Shown one piece after another: positions 26,407-38,962 of a stretch of DNA of 64,000 bases. Position numbers and translations under genes: made by a program. Each line of letters begins with the position of its first letter. Positions within the stretch are counted from its first letter, which is position 1. The DNA is taken from assembly GCA_031267755.1 (NCBI GenBank), contig JAIRYP010000015.1, positions 1 to 64,000 on the forward strand, read 5' to 3'. The stretch is from Clostridiales bacterium (lineage in GTDB: Bacteria; Bacillota; Clostridia; Monoglobales; JAIRYP01). The notes beneath the pieces are model-generated. The model was not told the origin of the DNA and made no database searches. It saw only the letters and a program-made list of their open reading frames with translations.

Positions 26407-26613
26407 ATGAAAAATATGGACGATTTTAATCAAAATTTAGGTGATTCAAAAATTTATAATGACGAAAAAAAAGATCGCGCTTCAAAAACTTCAAGCTTAA
26501 AAGAAGAAGTGACAGAATATCAAGAGTTTGTGCCATCTTTTAATGATTGGATAACGCCTGATGAGCAAGCGGATCGTGCTGAGGAATTAGAAAATATGAC
26601 CGAGAATGATTAA
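26407..26613 (+). CDS. Small acidic hypothetical protein (68 aa)
   Basis: RBS gaaggagg just upstream; isolated short ORF. Confidence 0.55.
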   Translation: MKNMDDFNQNLGDSKIYNDEKKDRASKTSSLKEEVTEYQEFVPSFNDWITPDEQADRAEELENMTEND

Positions 26614-26900
26614 TTTGTTATTGCTAAATTTTTTGTATTTATTCGCAAAATTATGATACTAATGTGGTTTCTGATTAGTTTGTTATATAAACGAATTAAT
26701 TATATGATTGTTATTTAAGTATTTTGAGTATTTTTACAGCATTATTGTTTTTCGTTTTTGGCAATAAAATTTTCTTTAATATTGAAGTAGCGATAGTGTT
26801 TTTGAAGCGCCCGTTCACAACTTTAGTTTAAGCTGTATAAAAGTCAAAACGGGATTTTAGGGTGTAAAGTAAAATTTAGATTGATAATTTTTTATTAAAA

Positions 26901-26937
26901 TAATGCGGTTGCTAATTTTTTAATAGCTACCGCGTTA
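26901..26937 (-). terminator. Hairpin downstream of gap, likely minus-strand terminator
   Basis: taatgcggttgcta / tagctaccgcgtta stem (one T-T mismatch, one G-U); minus-strand continuation is TTTTAATAAAA. Confidence 0.55.
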
Positions 26938-27003
26938 AGACAAAATATTTGTATTTTAATAAGTTTCAATTGATATTTTTTCAGCGTTTCAATAATTTTT
27001 TTA

Positions 27004-28200
<1,197 letters not shown>

Positions 28201-28441
28201 TTAAGTTTGGTAAAAAATGAAAAATATTTATAAATGTTAGAGATTTTAAAATAATAAATACATGAAATTAAATATAGTTATAAATAAGTTGTGAAATAAT
28301 ATACATTATTTGATTTTTATGTTTAGAATCAATAAAATAATAGTTTAAAGTTAAAAAATCTTAGGATGTTAAATTTTAAAACTGGAAATCATATTTAAAA
28401 GTTTTTTTAAAGTGTTTTACGGTAAATTATGGGGTGGTATT

Positions 28442-30256
28442 GTGTATTCTAAAGAAAATATAAGAAATGTTGCAATTGTTGCGCATGTTGATCATGGGAA
28501 AACTACGCTTGTTGATGCAATGCTTAGGCAAAGTGGGACATTCAGAGAAAACGAACATGTGAGTGAAAGAGTTATGGATTCAAACGATTTAGAAAAAGAA
28601 CGAGGCATCACCATTATAGCTAAAAATACCTCTATATTTTATAATGATATGAAAATAAATATAGTGGACACTCCTGGACATGCGGATTTTGGTGGAGAGG
28701 TTGAGAGAAGTTTAAAGATGGTTGAAGGGGTTTTGCTGCTTGTTGATGCATTTGAGGGTTGCATGCCTCAGACACGTTTTGTTTTAGGAAAAGCATTAGG
28801 ATTGGGCCTTTATATAATTTTGGTAGTCAATAAAGTTGACAAACCGAATGCAAGACCTCTTGAAGTTGTAGATAACATGCTTGAGCTTTTGATTGATCTT
28901 AATGCTACTGAAAAACAATTGGATTCACCGATTATATATACTTCAGGAAGAAATGGTTGGGCATCTGTTGATATAAATTTACAAACTGGAGATATGAAGC
29001 CTTTGTTTGAAATAATAAAAAAACATATCCCTCATCCTAATGGTAATGATGAAGATCCTTTTCAAATGCTTGTGTCAAATATTGATTTTGATGAGTATAC
29101 TGGCAGAATTGCGATTGGCAAAATAAAAAGAGGAAAGCTTAAACTTGGGCAAAGTGTTTCTGTTTGCAGGCTTGATGGTTCGATTTCTATTTCAAAAGTA
29201 ACAAGAATATTTTTATACAAGGGACTTAAAAAAGTTGAAAGCGAATCTATTGGAACTGGAGAAATTGCTGCTATTTGTGGGATTTCAGATGTAAATATTG
29301 GGGAAACTATTTGTGATCAGTTGACGCCTGAGGCACTGCAGTTCGTTAAAATAGATGAACCAATGATATCTATGACGTTTAGTGTAAATGACAGCCCTTT
29401 TGTAGGAAAAGAAGGCAAATTTGTTACTTCTAGGCATCTTCGTGAGAGATTATTCAGAGAGATTGAAACCAATATAAGTTTGAAAGTTGAAGAAACCGAC
29501 AGTACAGAGTCGTTTGTTGTTTCTGGTAGAGGCGAACTTCATCTTTCGGTTTTAATTGAGAATATGAGACGCGAAGGATATGAACTTCAAGTTTCAAAAC
29601 CTGTTGTTATAACAAAGATTATAGATGGAGTTTTAAATGAGCCCATAGAATATTTAACGATTGAAACGCCTGACGAATTTACAGGAACGGTTATAGAAAT
29701 TACAAGCGATAGAAAAGGTCAACTTGTGAATTTGGCGCCAAGCGCTTTAGGATTTTCAAGGATTGAATTCAGGATTCCTGCACGTGGTTTAATCGGATTC
29801 AGGAGTTATATTTTAAATTGTACCAAGGGTAGTGCTGTGATAAATCATATTTTTGATGGTTATGAGCCATTTAAAGGTATGTTGCAAACTCGAAGCAGAG
29901 GATCGCTTGTATCGTTTGAAACTGGTGAAAGCATAGCTTTTGGGTTATACAATGCTCAGGAGCGAGGTAGGTTGTTTATAGGACCTGGAAATAAAGTTTA
30001 TGGTGGTATGGTTGTCGGGGAAAATTCTAAAAGTGGTGATTTGATAGTTAATGTTTGCAAACGAAAGCAAGCGACGAATATGCGAGCATCTGGATCTGAT
30101 GAGTCCATTAAATTGATTGCGCCAACGGTTTTAAGTCTTGAACAAAGTATTGAATTTATTAATGAAGATGAATTAGTTGAAGTAACTCCATTAAGCATTC
30201 GCATAAGAAAAAAGATTTTGGATAGCAATTTGCGTTCCAAAACTAAAAAAAGTTAA
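28442..30256 (+). CDS. typA: Ribosome-associated GTPase TypA/BipA
   Basis: [60 protein letters not shown] 28442 with a ggggtgg RBS preferred. Confidence 0.96.
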   Translation: MYSKENIRNVAIVAHVDHGKTTLVDAMLRQSGTFRENEHVSERVMDSNDLEKERGITIIAKNTSIFYNDMKINIVDTPGHADFGGEVERSLKMVEGVLLLVDAFEGCMPQTRFVLGKALGLGLYIILVVNKVDKPNARPLEVVDNMLELLIDLNATEKQLDSPIIYTSGRNGWASVDINLQTGDMKPLFEIIKKHIPHPNGNDEDPFQMLVSNIDFDEYTGRIAIGKIKRGKLKLGQSVSVCRLDGSISISKVTRIFLYKGLKKVESESIGTGEIAAICGISDVNIGETICDQLTPEALQFVKIDEPMISMTFSVNDSPFVGKEGKFVTSRHLRERLFREIETNISLKVEETDSTESFVVSGRGELHLSVLIENMRREGYELQVSKPVVITKIIDGVLNEPIEYLTIETPDEFTGTVIEITSDRKGQLVNLAPSALGFSRIEFRIPARGLIGFRSYILNCTKGSAVINHIFDGYEPFKGMLQTRSRGSLVSFETGESIAFGLYNAQERGRLFIGPGNKVYGGMVVGENSKSGDLIVNVCKRKQATNMRASGSDESIKLIAPTVLSLEQSIEFINEDELVEVTPLSIRIRKKILDSNLRSKTKKS

Positions 30257-30279
30257 AATAGTCAAATTGTTTTATAGAT

Positions 30280-30960
30280 TTAATTGTTGTAGTCGTGATA
30301 GTTTTTATTTTTTTTATGTAATATTTTATAATTATTTTTTGATTTATTTTTTATATCTGAAACGAGTATAATTTCATTTTTTATGGTGTCATAGAAAATT
30401 GCTCGAGTCACTAATAAGTAGGACTTAAAAAAAGGCCAGAATAAACCTAATGTTGCAATTGATAAAAGAAACAAATGAATAAAGCTCATTTCAATTAAAA
30501 ATAACTCATATTTGTGTTTTTTCATCAGAATTTTACTTGCTTTTAGGGCGTTTTTAGCTTTCAATCCTGGGTTGTCATTGATTATAAAATATGCCATTGA
30601 TAATTCGTAACGTACAATTATTCCGGGGACGATGAATAACAATGAATGAAAAAATATTTTTATAAAGCGAAAAAATACTAGAGTTACAGAGTTCCAGAAA
30701 AATATAAATGGTTCAAAAAGTTGCATGTCTCTTGAAAATTTTCCTCTTGATATTGATAAATAATATCCGTAAAGTCCAATTGAAAGAGGAGACGGTATCA
30801 AAAAAGATGATATGATTCCCAGAAATTGGTATTTAGTATTACGCATTATAAATAAACATATTGTAATAATTACCATTCGAACCAAAAATACAACAGATGA
30901 ATTTCGCCATTTTCCCTTCAAACTTTTTCTTGCAGCTAATTTTAAATCTTTTTTATTCAT
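30280..30960 (-). CDS. DUF975-like integral membrane protein
   Basis: KKDLKLAARKSLKGKW N-terminus, several TMs, GIIVRYELSMAYFIINDNPGLKAKNALKASKILMKKHKYELF. Confidence 0.8.
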   Translation of the reverse strand: MNKKDLKLAARKSLKGKWRNSSVVFLVRMVIITICLFIMRNTKYQFLGIISSFLIPSPLSIGLYGYYLSISRGKFSRDMQLFEPFIFFWNSVTLVFFRFIKIFFHSLLFIVPGIIVRYELSMAYFIINDNPGLKAKNALKASKILMKKHKYELFLIEMSFIHLFLLSIATLGLFWPFFKSYLLVTRAIFYDTIKNEIILVSDIKNKSKNNYKILHKKNKNYHDYNN

Positions 30961-31105
30961 TAAATTATCCTTAGATAATCTGAAATATTTATTGAATTAA
31001 TAAAATTAATAATTTATTTTATTTTAAAACAGCTTAAAGTTAAATAGAAATTTTTTTATTTTTTTAATTCAGTTATTTGTTAAAACTCTAATTTATTTTA
31101 AAAAT

Positions 31106-31132
31106 AAAAACCCGTTTAAATAACGGGTTTTT
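31106..31132 (-). terminator. Terminator downstream of SLH-domain gene
   Basis: aaaaacccgtt (31106-31116) / aacgggttttt (31122-31132), perfect 11-bp stem, 5-nt loop. Confidence 0.85.
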
Positions 31133-31136
31133 ATTA

Positions 31137-34058
31137 TTATTTTATAATCAATATACCACTTACTACATCTTTATAAATTCTAATAAAAGCATGGTATGGA
31201 TTATCTTTTTCAAAATCTTTGATTTCATTTATGTTGGAAACTTTTAATTGGTTTTCTAACAAAGTTGAATCATATTTATAAATTGAAATTCCTGAAATTA
31301 AATAATTTTCAACTTTTCCATTTACTGAGACGTTTAAAGAATCATCAAAAACTTCCGTAACTCTTCCGTATACAAGTGTGGTGTCCGCTAAATCTTTGTT
31401 TATATATTCAGAATTTTTGTTTGCTGTGTCGAATAAAAATTCTATTGAATCAATTTCTTCTTTTTCATTTTTTGTATATCTTATAATGTCTCCCTGATTA
31501 AGCTTCGAGCCTTTTTTGTTTAAAATATCTTTTGCGTTCGCGGTAATTTCAATATTTCTTCCATTTTCTAATCCGTAAAGTTTATCTACTATCATTAAGT
31601 CACCGTTTTGTATTTCTGAAATTTTATCAACGACAACAAATGGATCTGAACTTGAAACGCTAGGTTCCGAATTTGTAATAATTACTGCTCCAGCTTTGTA
31701 ATCAGGAGTCAAATCATATATGCTAGCGTCATATTTTCCACCATCTTTAAACATGTTGAAGTTTTTTATTTTATAATCTTTTGAATTTAAAGCATTTTTT
31801 GGTATTTCAAATACAATAGTTTCATTTGTGATTCTTGTTGTTCCAAGTTTGTTTGAAGCCGCTGTATATTCAAGATTTTGTGAAATTTCATTTAAACTAA
31901 ATTTATTTTCATTTGGCTTGACATCTAGATTGGCTGTGTTTATTTCTGTTATTTTATTTTCTGAGTTTGTTTCAAAAGTTATAAGTTGAGATTTAGTTTT
32001 TCCATCTCCATATAACAAATCACTTTTTATAACATCGGATGGTGAAGTAGCTAGAAAGTTATTAAATTTTATTTTATCGGCAGAGGTTAATACTATGGCT
32101 TGACCGTTTTTTGTAAAAATTTTAAATTGAACTTCTGGTTCAAGATAACCAACTTCTGCTGTAGCAACTAAGTATCCGTAATTTTTGTTTAGTGGTTCAT
32201 TTTTTGTTTCAATATCTATAATTTCATTTTTTGCGTCTAAATAGAATGTTCCTTTCTCGCCTATTGAAATATTTTGTAAATATTTTGGAGATTTTTTAAA
32301 TTCTCTGTTTGTAGGTGTAATTTTAAGACTTCCATCATTTGATATTTCATTGATGGAACCATCTATTTGTCGATTAGTTACATAACCTTTTATAAGTGTT
32401 CCATCTTTACTGATTGTGAGATCTATTTGATCTCCTTCGTTAATATCTTTTGTGTTTATTTCTTTTCCATGTTTGTATAATATAAGATTATTTCCTGAAT
32501 TTTCTTCTAACACATAATTGCCATCTTTGCTGGTGATTTTGCCCGTTTTTTCAGATACATTGCCAACGATCATTGTTTCGAAATAGTTTTCAAATACAAC
32601 GTCATAATTGTCATTTCCGTCGCTATCTAAAAATGTTAAAAAACCTTTTGAACCAAGTGTATCTGGCGTTAATGTTTCCGTAGTTTTTCCGTTATAAATG
32701 AAAACTGTTTCATCTTTTGGCAAAATGATTTTTTCGTTTTTATCTTTATTTTGAAAAGTTATCGCGGTATTTGAAGCTTCATCTTTCTGAATTGAAATTA
32801 TTTTATCAGTTGGAATATTCAATACTTTATTTTTGTTTTCTTGAGTATCAATAAAAACTATTGTTTTATCATTAGTTTCTTCATCTACTTTTGAAAATCC
32901 CAAAACATTATAACCAAGTAAGAATTTTGCGTTAGTTTCGCCGACATAATATAATTCATTATTAATTTTAACTTGATTTTTTCCGATTTTTTCTTCCGAT
33001 GTTTTATATTCATCGCCGTAAAGATTTTCGTTATTGTTCTTAGTGGTTGGCAACTGCGTTTCATTTGTTGCTGTCATTTTTCCTGAAAATTTTTTAAATC
33101 CTAGTTCACTAAGAATGTTTTTGTTGTTTGTTTCATACCTTTCAACACCATAAGATGTTTTTTCCATGATATTCACTGGTAAAGTATTGTAACAAAGGTT
33201 TGCAAAATTTTCTCTTGATATTTTTTCATTTTGAGATAAAATATTTGAATCATTCCAAATTTTTAACTCAGAAGCTATTCCTACGTGGCCTTCTGGAAAT
33301 CCGCCTCTTTCCATTGCAGCTTTATCGTATCCTAAAACTTTCACAAGCATTGTAATTGCTTCACAAGCACTTATAGGGTCAAAAGGTCTAAAATTTTCTT
33401 CATCGCTACTAATTATTTTTTCAACTGCGGCTATGTTTATTTCTTTTTTAGCCCAACAATCTTCAATATCGTTGAATTTGTTATTGTCAGAAAAAAGGTT
33501 TGCAGATTTTTCAAGGCCTTTAAGACGTATACAACTTACAACTGCTTCAGCTCTTGTTAGATTTTCTTTTGGTTTAAATAAGCCTTTTTCTTTTCCAGAC
33601 ATTATTTCAAGAGCCGCCAATATTTTTATTTTTTCTTTAAAAATAGAATCATTTATGTCTACAAAATTTTTAAAATATTTATATTCATAGTTCTGTGATG
33701 AAACGGGATTAATTAAATCATTTTTTTCTGAATTGTTAATTATTTGATTGTCATTTTTGTTCGTATTTTGAGGATCAGTTTCATTTAATGAAATTTCGGT
33801 AGCGTTTGGTGTTTGTTGTGAAGATATTTCATCTATGTTCGTGCTTGAATTTTCACTATTTTCTTTTTTGGCTTCTATATATTTTGGAATGTCTTGTTCA
33901 TTGGTAGTGTCTTCTGTGATATTATTAATGTTGTCATTGTCTCGTGTTGGAATAGCAGTTGGAGCAGCAAGCACAGAATTGGCCGTAATTCCCCATGCTA
34001 AAAATACTGCTGCCATTGAAGTTACTTTTCTTTTGTTTTTTTTACTGTTTTTTTCCAT
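31137..34058 (-). CDS. S-layer-homology (SLH) domain surface protein
   Basis: Signal peptide-like N-terminus ending AAP; SLH-like repeats (FVDINDSIFKEKIKILAALEIMSGKEKGLFKPKENLTRAEAVV; FNDIEDCWAKKEINIAAVEKII); long beta-rich C-terminal region. Confidence 0.85.
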   Translation of the reverse strand: MEKNSKKNKRKVTSMAAVFLAWGITANSVLAAPTAIPTRDNDNINNITEDTTNEQDIPKYIEAKKENSENSSTNIDEISSQQTPNATEISLNETDPQNTNKNDNQIINNSEKNDLINPVSSQNYEYKYFKNFVDINDSIFKEKIKILAALEIMSGKEKGLFKPKENLTRAEAVVSCIRLKGLEKSANLFSDNNKFNDIEDCWAKKEINIAAVEKIISSDEENFRPFDPISACEAITMLVKVLGYDKAAMERGGFPEGHVGIASELKIWNDSNILSQNEKISRENFANLCYNTLPVNIMEKTSYGVERYETNNKNILSELGFKKFSGKMTATNETQLPTTKNNNENLYGDEYKTSEEKIGKNQVKINNELYYVGETNAKFLLGYNVLGFSKVDEETNDKTIVFIDTQENKNKVLNIPTDKIISIQKDEASNTAITFQNKDKNEKIILPKDETVFIYNGKTTETLTPDTLGSKGFLTFLDSDGNDNYDVVFENYFETMIVGNVSEKTGKITSKDGNYVLEENSGNNLILYKHGKEINTKDINEGDQIDLTISKDGTLIKGYVTNRQIDGSINEISNDGSLKITPTNREFKKSPKYLQNISIGEKGTFYLDAKNEIIDIETKNEPLNKNYGYLVATAEVGYLEPEVQFKIFTKNGQAIVLTSADKIKFNNFLATSPSDVIKSDLLYGDGKTKSQLITFETNSENKITEINTANLDVKPNENKFSLNEISQNLEYTAASNKLGTTRITNETIVFEIPKNALNSKDYKIKNFNMFKDGGKYDASIYDLTPDYKAGAVIITNSEPSVSSSDPFVVVDKISEIQNGDLMIVDKLYGLENGRNIEITANAKDILNKKGSKLNQGDIIRYTKNEKEEIDSIEFLFDTANKNSEYINKDLADTTLVYGRVTEVFDDSLNVSVNGKVENYLISGISIYKYDSTLLENQLKVSNINEIKDFEKDNPYHAFIRIYKDVVSGILIIK

Positions 34059-34376
34059 ATTTTCTTCCTCCTTAAAATAAAATAAAAATTTTCTTTTATA
34101 AATAAAATAATCCAGCCAATTATATTTTGCACAAAAAATGATTTTATAAACATTAATTTTATTACATTTTTACCATAAAATTATTATTAAGTAAATTTTT
34201 ATTATTATTTAAATTAATGTGCAAAAACGTATATTGTGAATTTATTTAAAATTTTGATCTCAATAATAAATTGAAAATAAGAAAATAAGTAGAATTGAAC
34301 ATAAATTTTAATTGATGTTGTTAATTTATAAATAACGCAAGTGTTATATAAGAATATATTTTTTTAACTTGTTAAT

Positions 34377-37300
34377 TTAAAATATTTCATCGAGTGAAAA
34401 AATATTTAAATCACTTTCATCAAAATTTTTTTCCATAACTTGTGTCATATAATTTACGGCGTCCATGGAAGTTAAAATAGTTATATTGTTCTCAGCAGAA
34501 ATTCTTCGTATTTTAAATCCATCACTTTCATAGTTGTTATTTCTTTTTGGAATGTCGATAATTAAGTCTATAACTCCACTTTGAATAACTTCAAGTATAT
34601 TAGAGTTTGGTTCACTGATTTTTCGCACCGATTGAATTTCAATTCCATAATTTCTTAAATAAGTCGTTGTACCTATTGTTCCAATAAATCTGACGCCCAA
34701 CATGAACAATCTTTTTGCATAATCTAAAAATTCTTCTTTTTTATTATCACAAATTGTCGCAAGAATTATGCTTTCGTGTGGCGGTATATTAATTTTTGCA
34801 CCCAAAAACCCTTTATAAAGTGCTTCTAAAATTGTTTTTCCAACTCCGAGTGTTTCTCCTGTTGATCTCATTTCAGGTCCCAAACTTATTTCAACCATAG
34901 GTAATTTTTCCGTCGAAAAAACAGGAACCTTTACAGCAAATAATTCAATTTCTTTAAAAAGCCCCGTGAAACCAATATCTTTCAATTTTTCTCCAAGTAT
35001 TATACGAGTTGCAATTTCTACAACATTTAAATCCGTTACCTTGCTAATATATGAAATAGTACGGCTTGAACGCAAATTAACTTCAATTACATAAATTTCG
35101 TTCTCAAATTCTATAAATTGGATATTTATCATTCCAATAACATTTAGTGCAAGCGAAATTTTTTCAGTAATTTCAATTATTTTCTTTTTTGTATTGTTAG
35201 ATATGTCGTTAGCAGGATATATTGAAATACTATCACCTGAGTGAACTCCAGCTCTGTTTAAATGTTTCATAATGCCGGGTACAAAAATGTTATCTCCGTC
35301 ACAAACTGCATCAACTTCAATTTCTATACCTTCTAAATACTTGTCAATTAATACTGAATTTTTGTTGTTTTTTTTGAAAATATTGTTTAAATAATTTGTC
35401 AATTCATCATCATTATAAACTATTTCCATTCCTTGTCCACCAAGAACATAAGAAGGTCTAACAAGCATTGGATATATGATTTCTTTTGCAGCATCCAACC
35501 CTTCTTGAACGGTATTTATTGCTTTACCTTTTGGCCTCTTTATTTTAAGATTTTCAAGCAAAACATCAAATTTTTCTCTATTTTCCGTTTTATCAATACT
35601 TTCAGGGCTAGTTCCAAGTACATTTACACCCATTTTTTTTAGAGTTGTTGCAAGTTTTATTGATGTTTGTCCTCCAAATTGCAAAATAACTCCAAAAACT
35701 TTTTCAAGGCTAACAACATTCATTACATCTTCCAAGGTTAGAGGTTCAAAGTATAGTTTATCTGATATATTAAAATCCGTGCTTACGGTTGCTGGATTAT
35801 TATTGATTATAATTGTTTGAACTCCAGCTTTTTTAAGCGCTAATACACAATTTACGCTGCAATAGTCAAATTCAATTCCTTGACCAATCTTAGTTGGGCC
35901 TGAACCTACTACTAAAATTCTTTTTCCTTCTGTTATAATAACTTCGTTATGATTCTCATAAGTTGAATAATAATAAGGCGAAACAGCTTCAAATTCTCCG
36001 GCGCATGTATCTACCATTTTATATGTTGGAAAAATACCATACTCAATCCTTAAATTTGAAATTTGACTTTCTTTGCATTTTATAATTTCAGCTATACCTT
36101 TATCACTAAAGCCTTTTTGTTTATATTTTTTTATTAAATTAGAAGTTATGTTATCAATCGAATAATTTTTAAGTTCTTCTTCCATGACAACAATGTTTTT
36201 GATTTTATTTAAGAAAAATAAGTTAATTCCAGTTATTTCAGAAATTTTTTCTAAATTATATTCGCGGCGAATAAGTTCTGCTATATAAAAAATTCTTTCA
36301 TCGTCTGGTGTCTCGATTTTACGTTTTAATTCTTGTGTTCTATATGTTTTTGAGTCATCATTTTCAAGTGAGTGTTGATTTATATCAAGAGAACGTATTG
36401 CTTTCATTAGTGCTGATTCTATGTTATTAGATAGCGCCATAACTTCACCAGTCGCCATCATTTTCGTGCCTAGTTGTTTTTTGGCAGTTAAAAATTTATC
36501 AAAAGGCCATTTTGGAATCTTAATAACACAATAGTCAAGCGCAGGTTCAAAACACGCATATGTTTTACCTGTAACTTCATTTATTATTTCATCTAAATTA
36601 TAACCCAATGCAATTTTCGTAGAAATTTTAGCAATTGGATATCCCGTGGCTTTTGATGCTAAAGCGGATGAGCGACTTATTCTTGGGTTAATTTCAATTA
36701 CATAATATTCAAATTTTTTTGGATTGACTGCAAACTGAACATTGCAACCTCCGTTTATTTTAGCTGCATTTACAATTTCAATTGCGGCCGATCTGAGAAT
36801 TTGATATTCTACATTATTAAGTGTTTGAGTTGGCGCGATGACGATGCTATCACCTGTGTGTATTCCAACGGGGTCAATATTTTCCATACTACAGACGACT
36901 ACACAATTTCCTATATTATCTCTTATTACTTCAAATTCAATTTCTTTCCACCCTTTTATACTTTTTTCGATCATAACTTGGCCTATTGCACTTATGTTTA
37001 TGGCACAAATCAAAATTTCTCTAAGTTCTTTTTCATTTTTAGCATATCCTCCGCCCGTTCCAGCGAGTGTGTAAGCAGGTCTTACCACCACTGGATAATC
37101 TATTTCTTCGGCAATTTTTACTCCAGAAATTACATCGTTAGCAATATCACCTTTAATTACGGGTTGTTTTATTTTTTGCATAAGTTTTTTAAATTTTTTT
37201 CTATCTTCGCCGTTTTCGATTGATTCAAATGATGTGCCAGCTACTCTAACTTTATTTTTGCCCAGAATTCCTTCATTTTGTAGTTCCAAAAGTAAATTAA

Positions 37301-37586
37301 GCGCAGTTTGTCCTCCCATGCTTCCGATTATGTGAGAGGGTTTTTCTTTTATTATTATTTTTTCTACAATTTCTATATTTAAAGGTTCAATATAAATGGT
37401 GTTCGCTACACCTTTTTCTGTCATAATGCTTGCCAAATTGTCATTTATAATTACAGTTTCAATATTTTCTTGTTTTAAAATTGCGCAAGCTTGTGCGCCC
37501 GAATAATCAAATTCAGCACCCTGTCCTATTACAGTTGCTCCAGAACCAATAACTAAAATTTTTTTAATTTTGTGGTTAAACGGCAT
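34377..37586 (-). CDS. carB: Carbamoyl-phosphate synthase large subunit
   Basis: KKILVIGSGATVIGQGAEFDYSGAQAC, duplicated ATP-grasp halves, C-terminal MGS domain. Confidence 0.97.
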   Translation of the reverse strand: MPFNHKIKKILVIGSGATVIGQGAEFDYSGAQACAILKQENIETVIINDNLASIMTEKGVANTIYIEPLNIEIVEKIIIKEKPSHIIGSMGGQTALNLLLELQNEGILGKNKVRVAGTSFESIENGEDRKKFKKLMQKIKQPVIKGDIANDVISGVKIAEEIDYPVVVRPAYTLAGTGGGYAKNEKELREILICAINISAIGQVMIEKSIKGWKEIEFEVIRDNIGNCVVVCSMENIDPVGIHTGDSIVIAPTQTLNNVEYQILRSAAIEIVNAAKINGGCNVQFAVNPKKFEYYVIEINPRISRSSALASKATGYPIAKISTKIALGYNLDEIINEVTGKTYACFEPALDYCVIKIPKWPFDKFLTAKKQLGTKMMATGEVMALSNNIESALMKAIRSLDINQHSLENDDSKTYRTQELKRKIETPDDERIFYIAELIRREYNLEKISEITGINLFFLNKIKNIVVMEEELKNYSIDNITSNLIKKYKQKGFSDKGIAEIIKCKESQISNLRIEYGIFPTYKMVDTCAGEFEAVSPYYYSTYENHNEVIITEGKRILVVGSGPTKIGQGIEFDYCSVNCVLALKKAGVQTIIINNNPATVSTDFNISDKLYFEPLTLEDVMNVVSLEKVFGVILQFGGQTSIKLATTLKKMGVNVLGTSPESIDKTENREKFDVLLENLKIKRPKGKAINTVQEGLDAAKEIIYPMLVRPSYVLGGQGMEIVYNDDELTNYLNNIFKKNNKNSVLIDKYLEGIEIEVDAVCDGDNIFVPGIMKHLNRAGVHSGDSISIYPANDISNNTKKKIIEITEKISLALNVIGMINIQFIEFENEIYVIEVNLRSSRTISYISKVTDLNVVEIATRIILGEKLKDIGFTGLFKEIELFAVKVPVFSTEKLPMVEISLGPEMRSTGETLGVGKTILEALYKGFLGAKINIPPHESIILATICDNKKEEFLDYAKRLFMLGVRFIGTIGTTTYLRNYGIEIQSVRKISEPNSNILEVIQSGVIDLIIDIPKRNNNYESDGFKIRRISAENNITILTSMDAVNYMTQVMEKNFDESDLNIFSLDEIF

Positions 37587-37655
37587 TAGTTCCTCCAGTC
37601 TTATGAAAACGCGATAACTTCAAGTTTAAAATATATAAAAGTTTTTAAGTATGCA

Positions 37656-38735
37656 TTAAATATTTTGAAAATCATCAAATATAAATTTTACATCCAGTGG
37701 ACCGGGCGAAGCTTCGGGATGGAACTGCACACTTTTTATCATAAATTTTTCGCTGCAAATTCCTTCTATCGTGCCGTCATTAATACTTTGAAATGTTATA
37801 TCAATATATTTTTTAGGTAAATTGGAAATAAAATAATTATGGTTTTGACTGGTTATATAAATTTTATTATTCATTAAATTTTTAACTGGGTGATTTATTC
37901 CTCTATGTCCAAATTTTAATTTACTTGTATCTCCGCCAAGTGCTAATCCTATAATTTGGTGCCCCATACAAATGCCACATATGTTGATTTTCCCTATTAA
38001 AGCATTGACTGTTTCGATTGTTTTTGTTGCGTTTTTAGGGTTTCCAGGTCCATTTGAAACAAATATTAAATCAGGTTTTTCATCTCTTATTTCTTGAAAG
38101 TCTGCATCAAACGGAAAAACAACTATTTCGCTTTCTCTCTTTATAAATTCATTAATTATGCTTTTTTTACATCCTAAATCAATAACTGCAATCTTGAGGC
38201 CAATTTTTGTTATATCCTTATATTTTCTTGAAATATAATATTTATTTTTAGTGGATATTTCTTGTATTACGTTTGTATCATCAAACTCATCAATCATTTG
38301 TTTAATTTCGTGTGCTGGAGTTTCTGAAAGACATATGGCTCCTCTGAGATTTCCATATTCTCTAATTGCAAGCACAAGTGCTCGTGTATCAACATTGCAC
38401 AAACCTGTGATTTTATTTTGTCTCAAATAGGCTTCAAAATTCATTTCAGAAAGAGAATTGTTTGAATTGTCACACTTTTCATTTACTATAATACCGTTAA
38501 GTAAAATTTTTTCTGATTCTTCGAAGTCAAAATTGAATCCATAATTTCCAATATTTGGATATGTCATAACTAAAATTTGTTTTGCATATGAAGGGTCTGT
38601 AAATGATTCTTGATAACCTAACATACTTGTTGTAAAAATAACTTCGCCGGCAATATTTTTAATATCACCAAACATTTCTCCGTAAAATTTCATACCATTT
38701 TCAAGACTTAATGTAGCTTTGGGGTTTGTGTTCAT
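37656..38735 (-). CDS. carA: Carbamoyl-phosphate synthase small subunit
   Basis: Glutaminase motif NICGICMGHQIIGLALGG, VQFHPEASPGP. Confidence 0.97.
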   Translation of the reverse strand: MNTNPKATLSLENGMKFYGEMFGDIKNIAGEVIFTTSMLGYQESFTDPSYAKQILVMTYPNIGNYGFNFDFEESEKILLNGIIVNEKCDNSNNSLSEMNFEAYLRQNKITGLCNVDTRALVLAIREYGNLRGAICLSETPAHEIKQMIDEFDDTNVIQEISTKNKYYISRKYKDITKIGLKIAVIDLGCKKSIINEFIKRESEIVVFPFDADFQEIRDEKPDLIFVSNGPGNPKNATKTIETVNALIGKINICGICMGHQIIGLALGGDTSKLKFGHRGINHPVKNLMNNKIYITSQNHNYFISNLPKKYIDITFQSINDGTIEGICSEKFMIKSVQFHPEASPGPLDVKFIFDDFQNI

Positions 38736-38962
38736 ATTTGTTTATACCTTCTTCAATTCAAACAAAATTAGTCAGCAAATTTAAATTCTTGATATATTAG
38801 TATTTATTAATTTTGAATAATTATAGTTTAATTTTTTCATAAAAAATATTGTGTTCAGTCAATACTATTTTTTCGTTTCTTAATTGTCAAGTTTTAAAAT
38901 AGGTATGGTTTTTAAACAAAATTAAAATGATACTTTAAATAAAATTAGTTTTTTAAGTTATT

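Noticed and set aside
36801-37223. Plus-strand 140-aa ORF opposite carB
   Set aside because: Antisense shadow ORF of a highly conserved gene; Phe/Tyr/Ser-rich translation.
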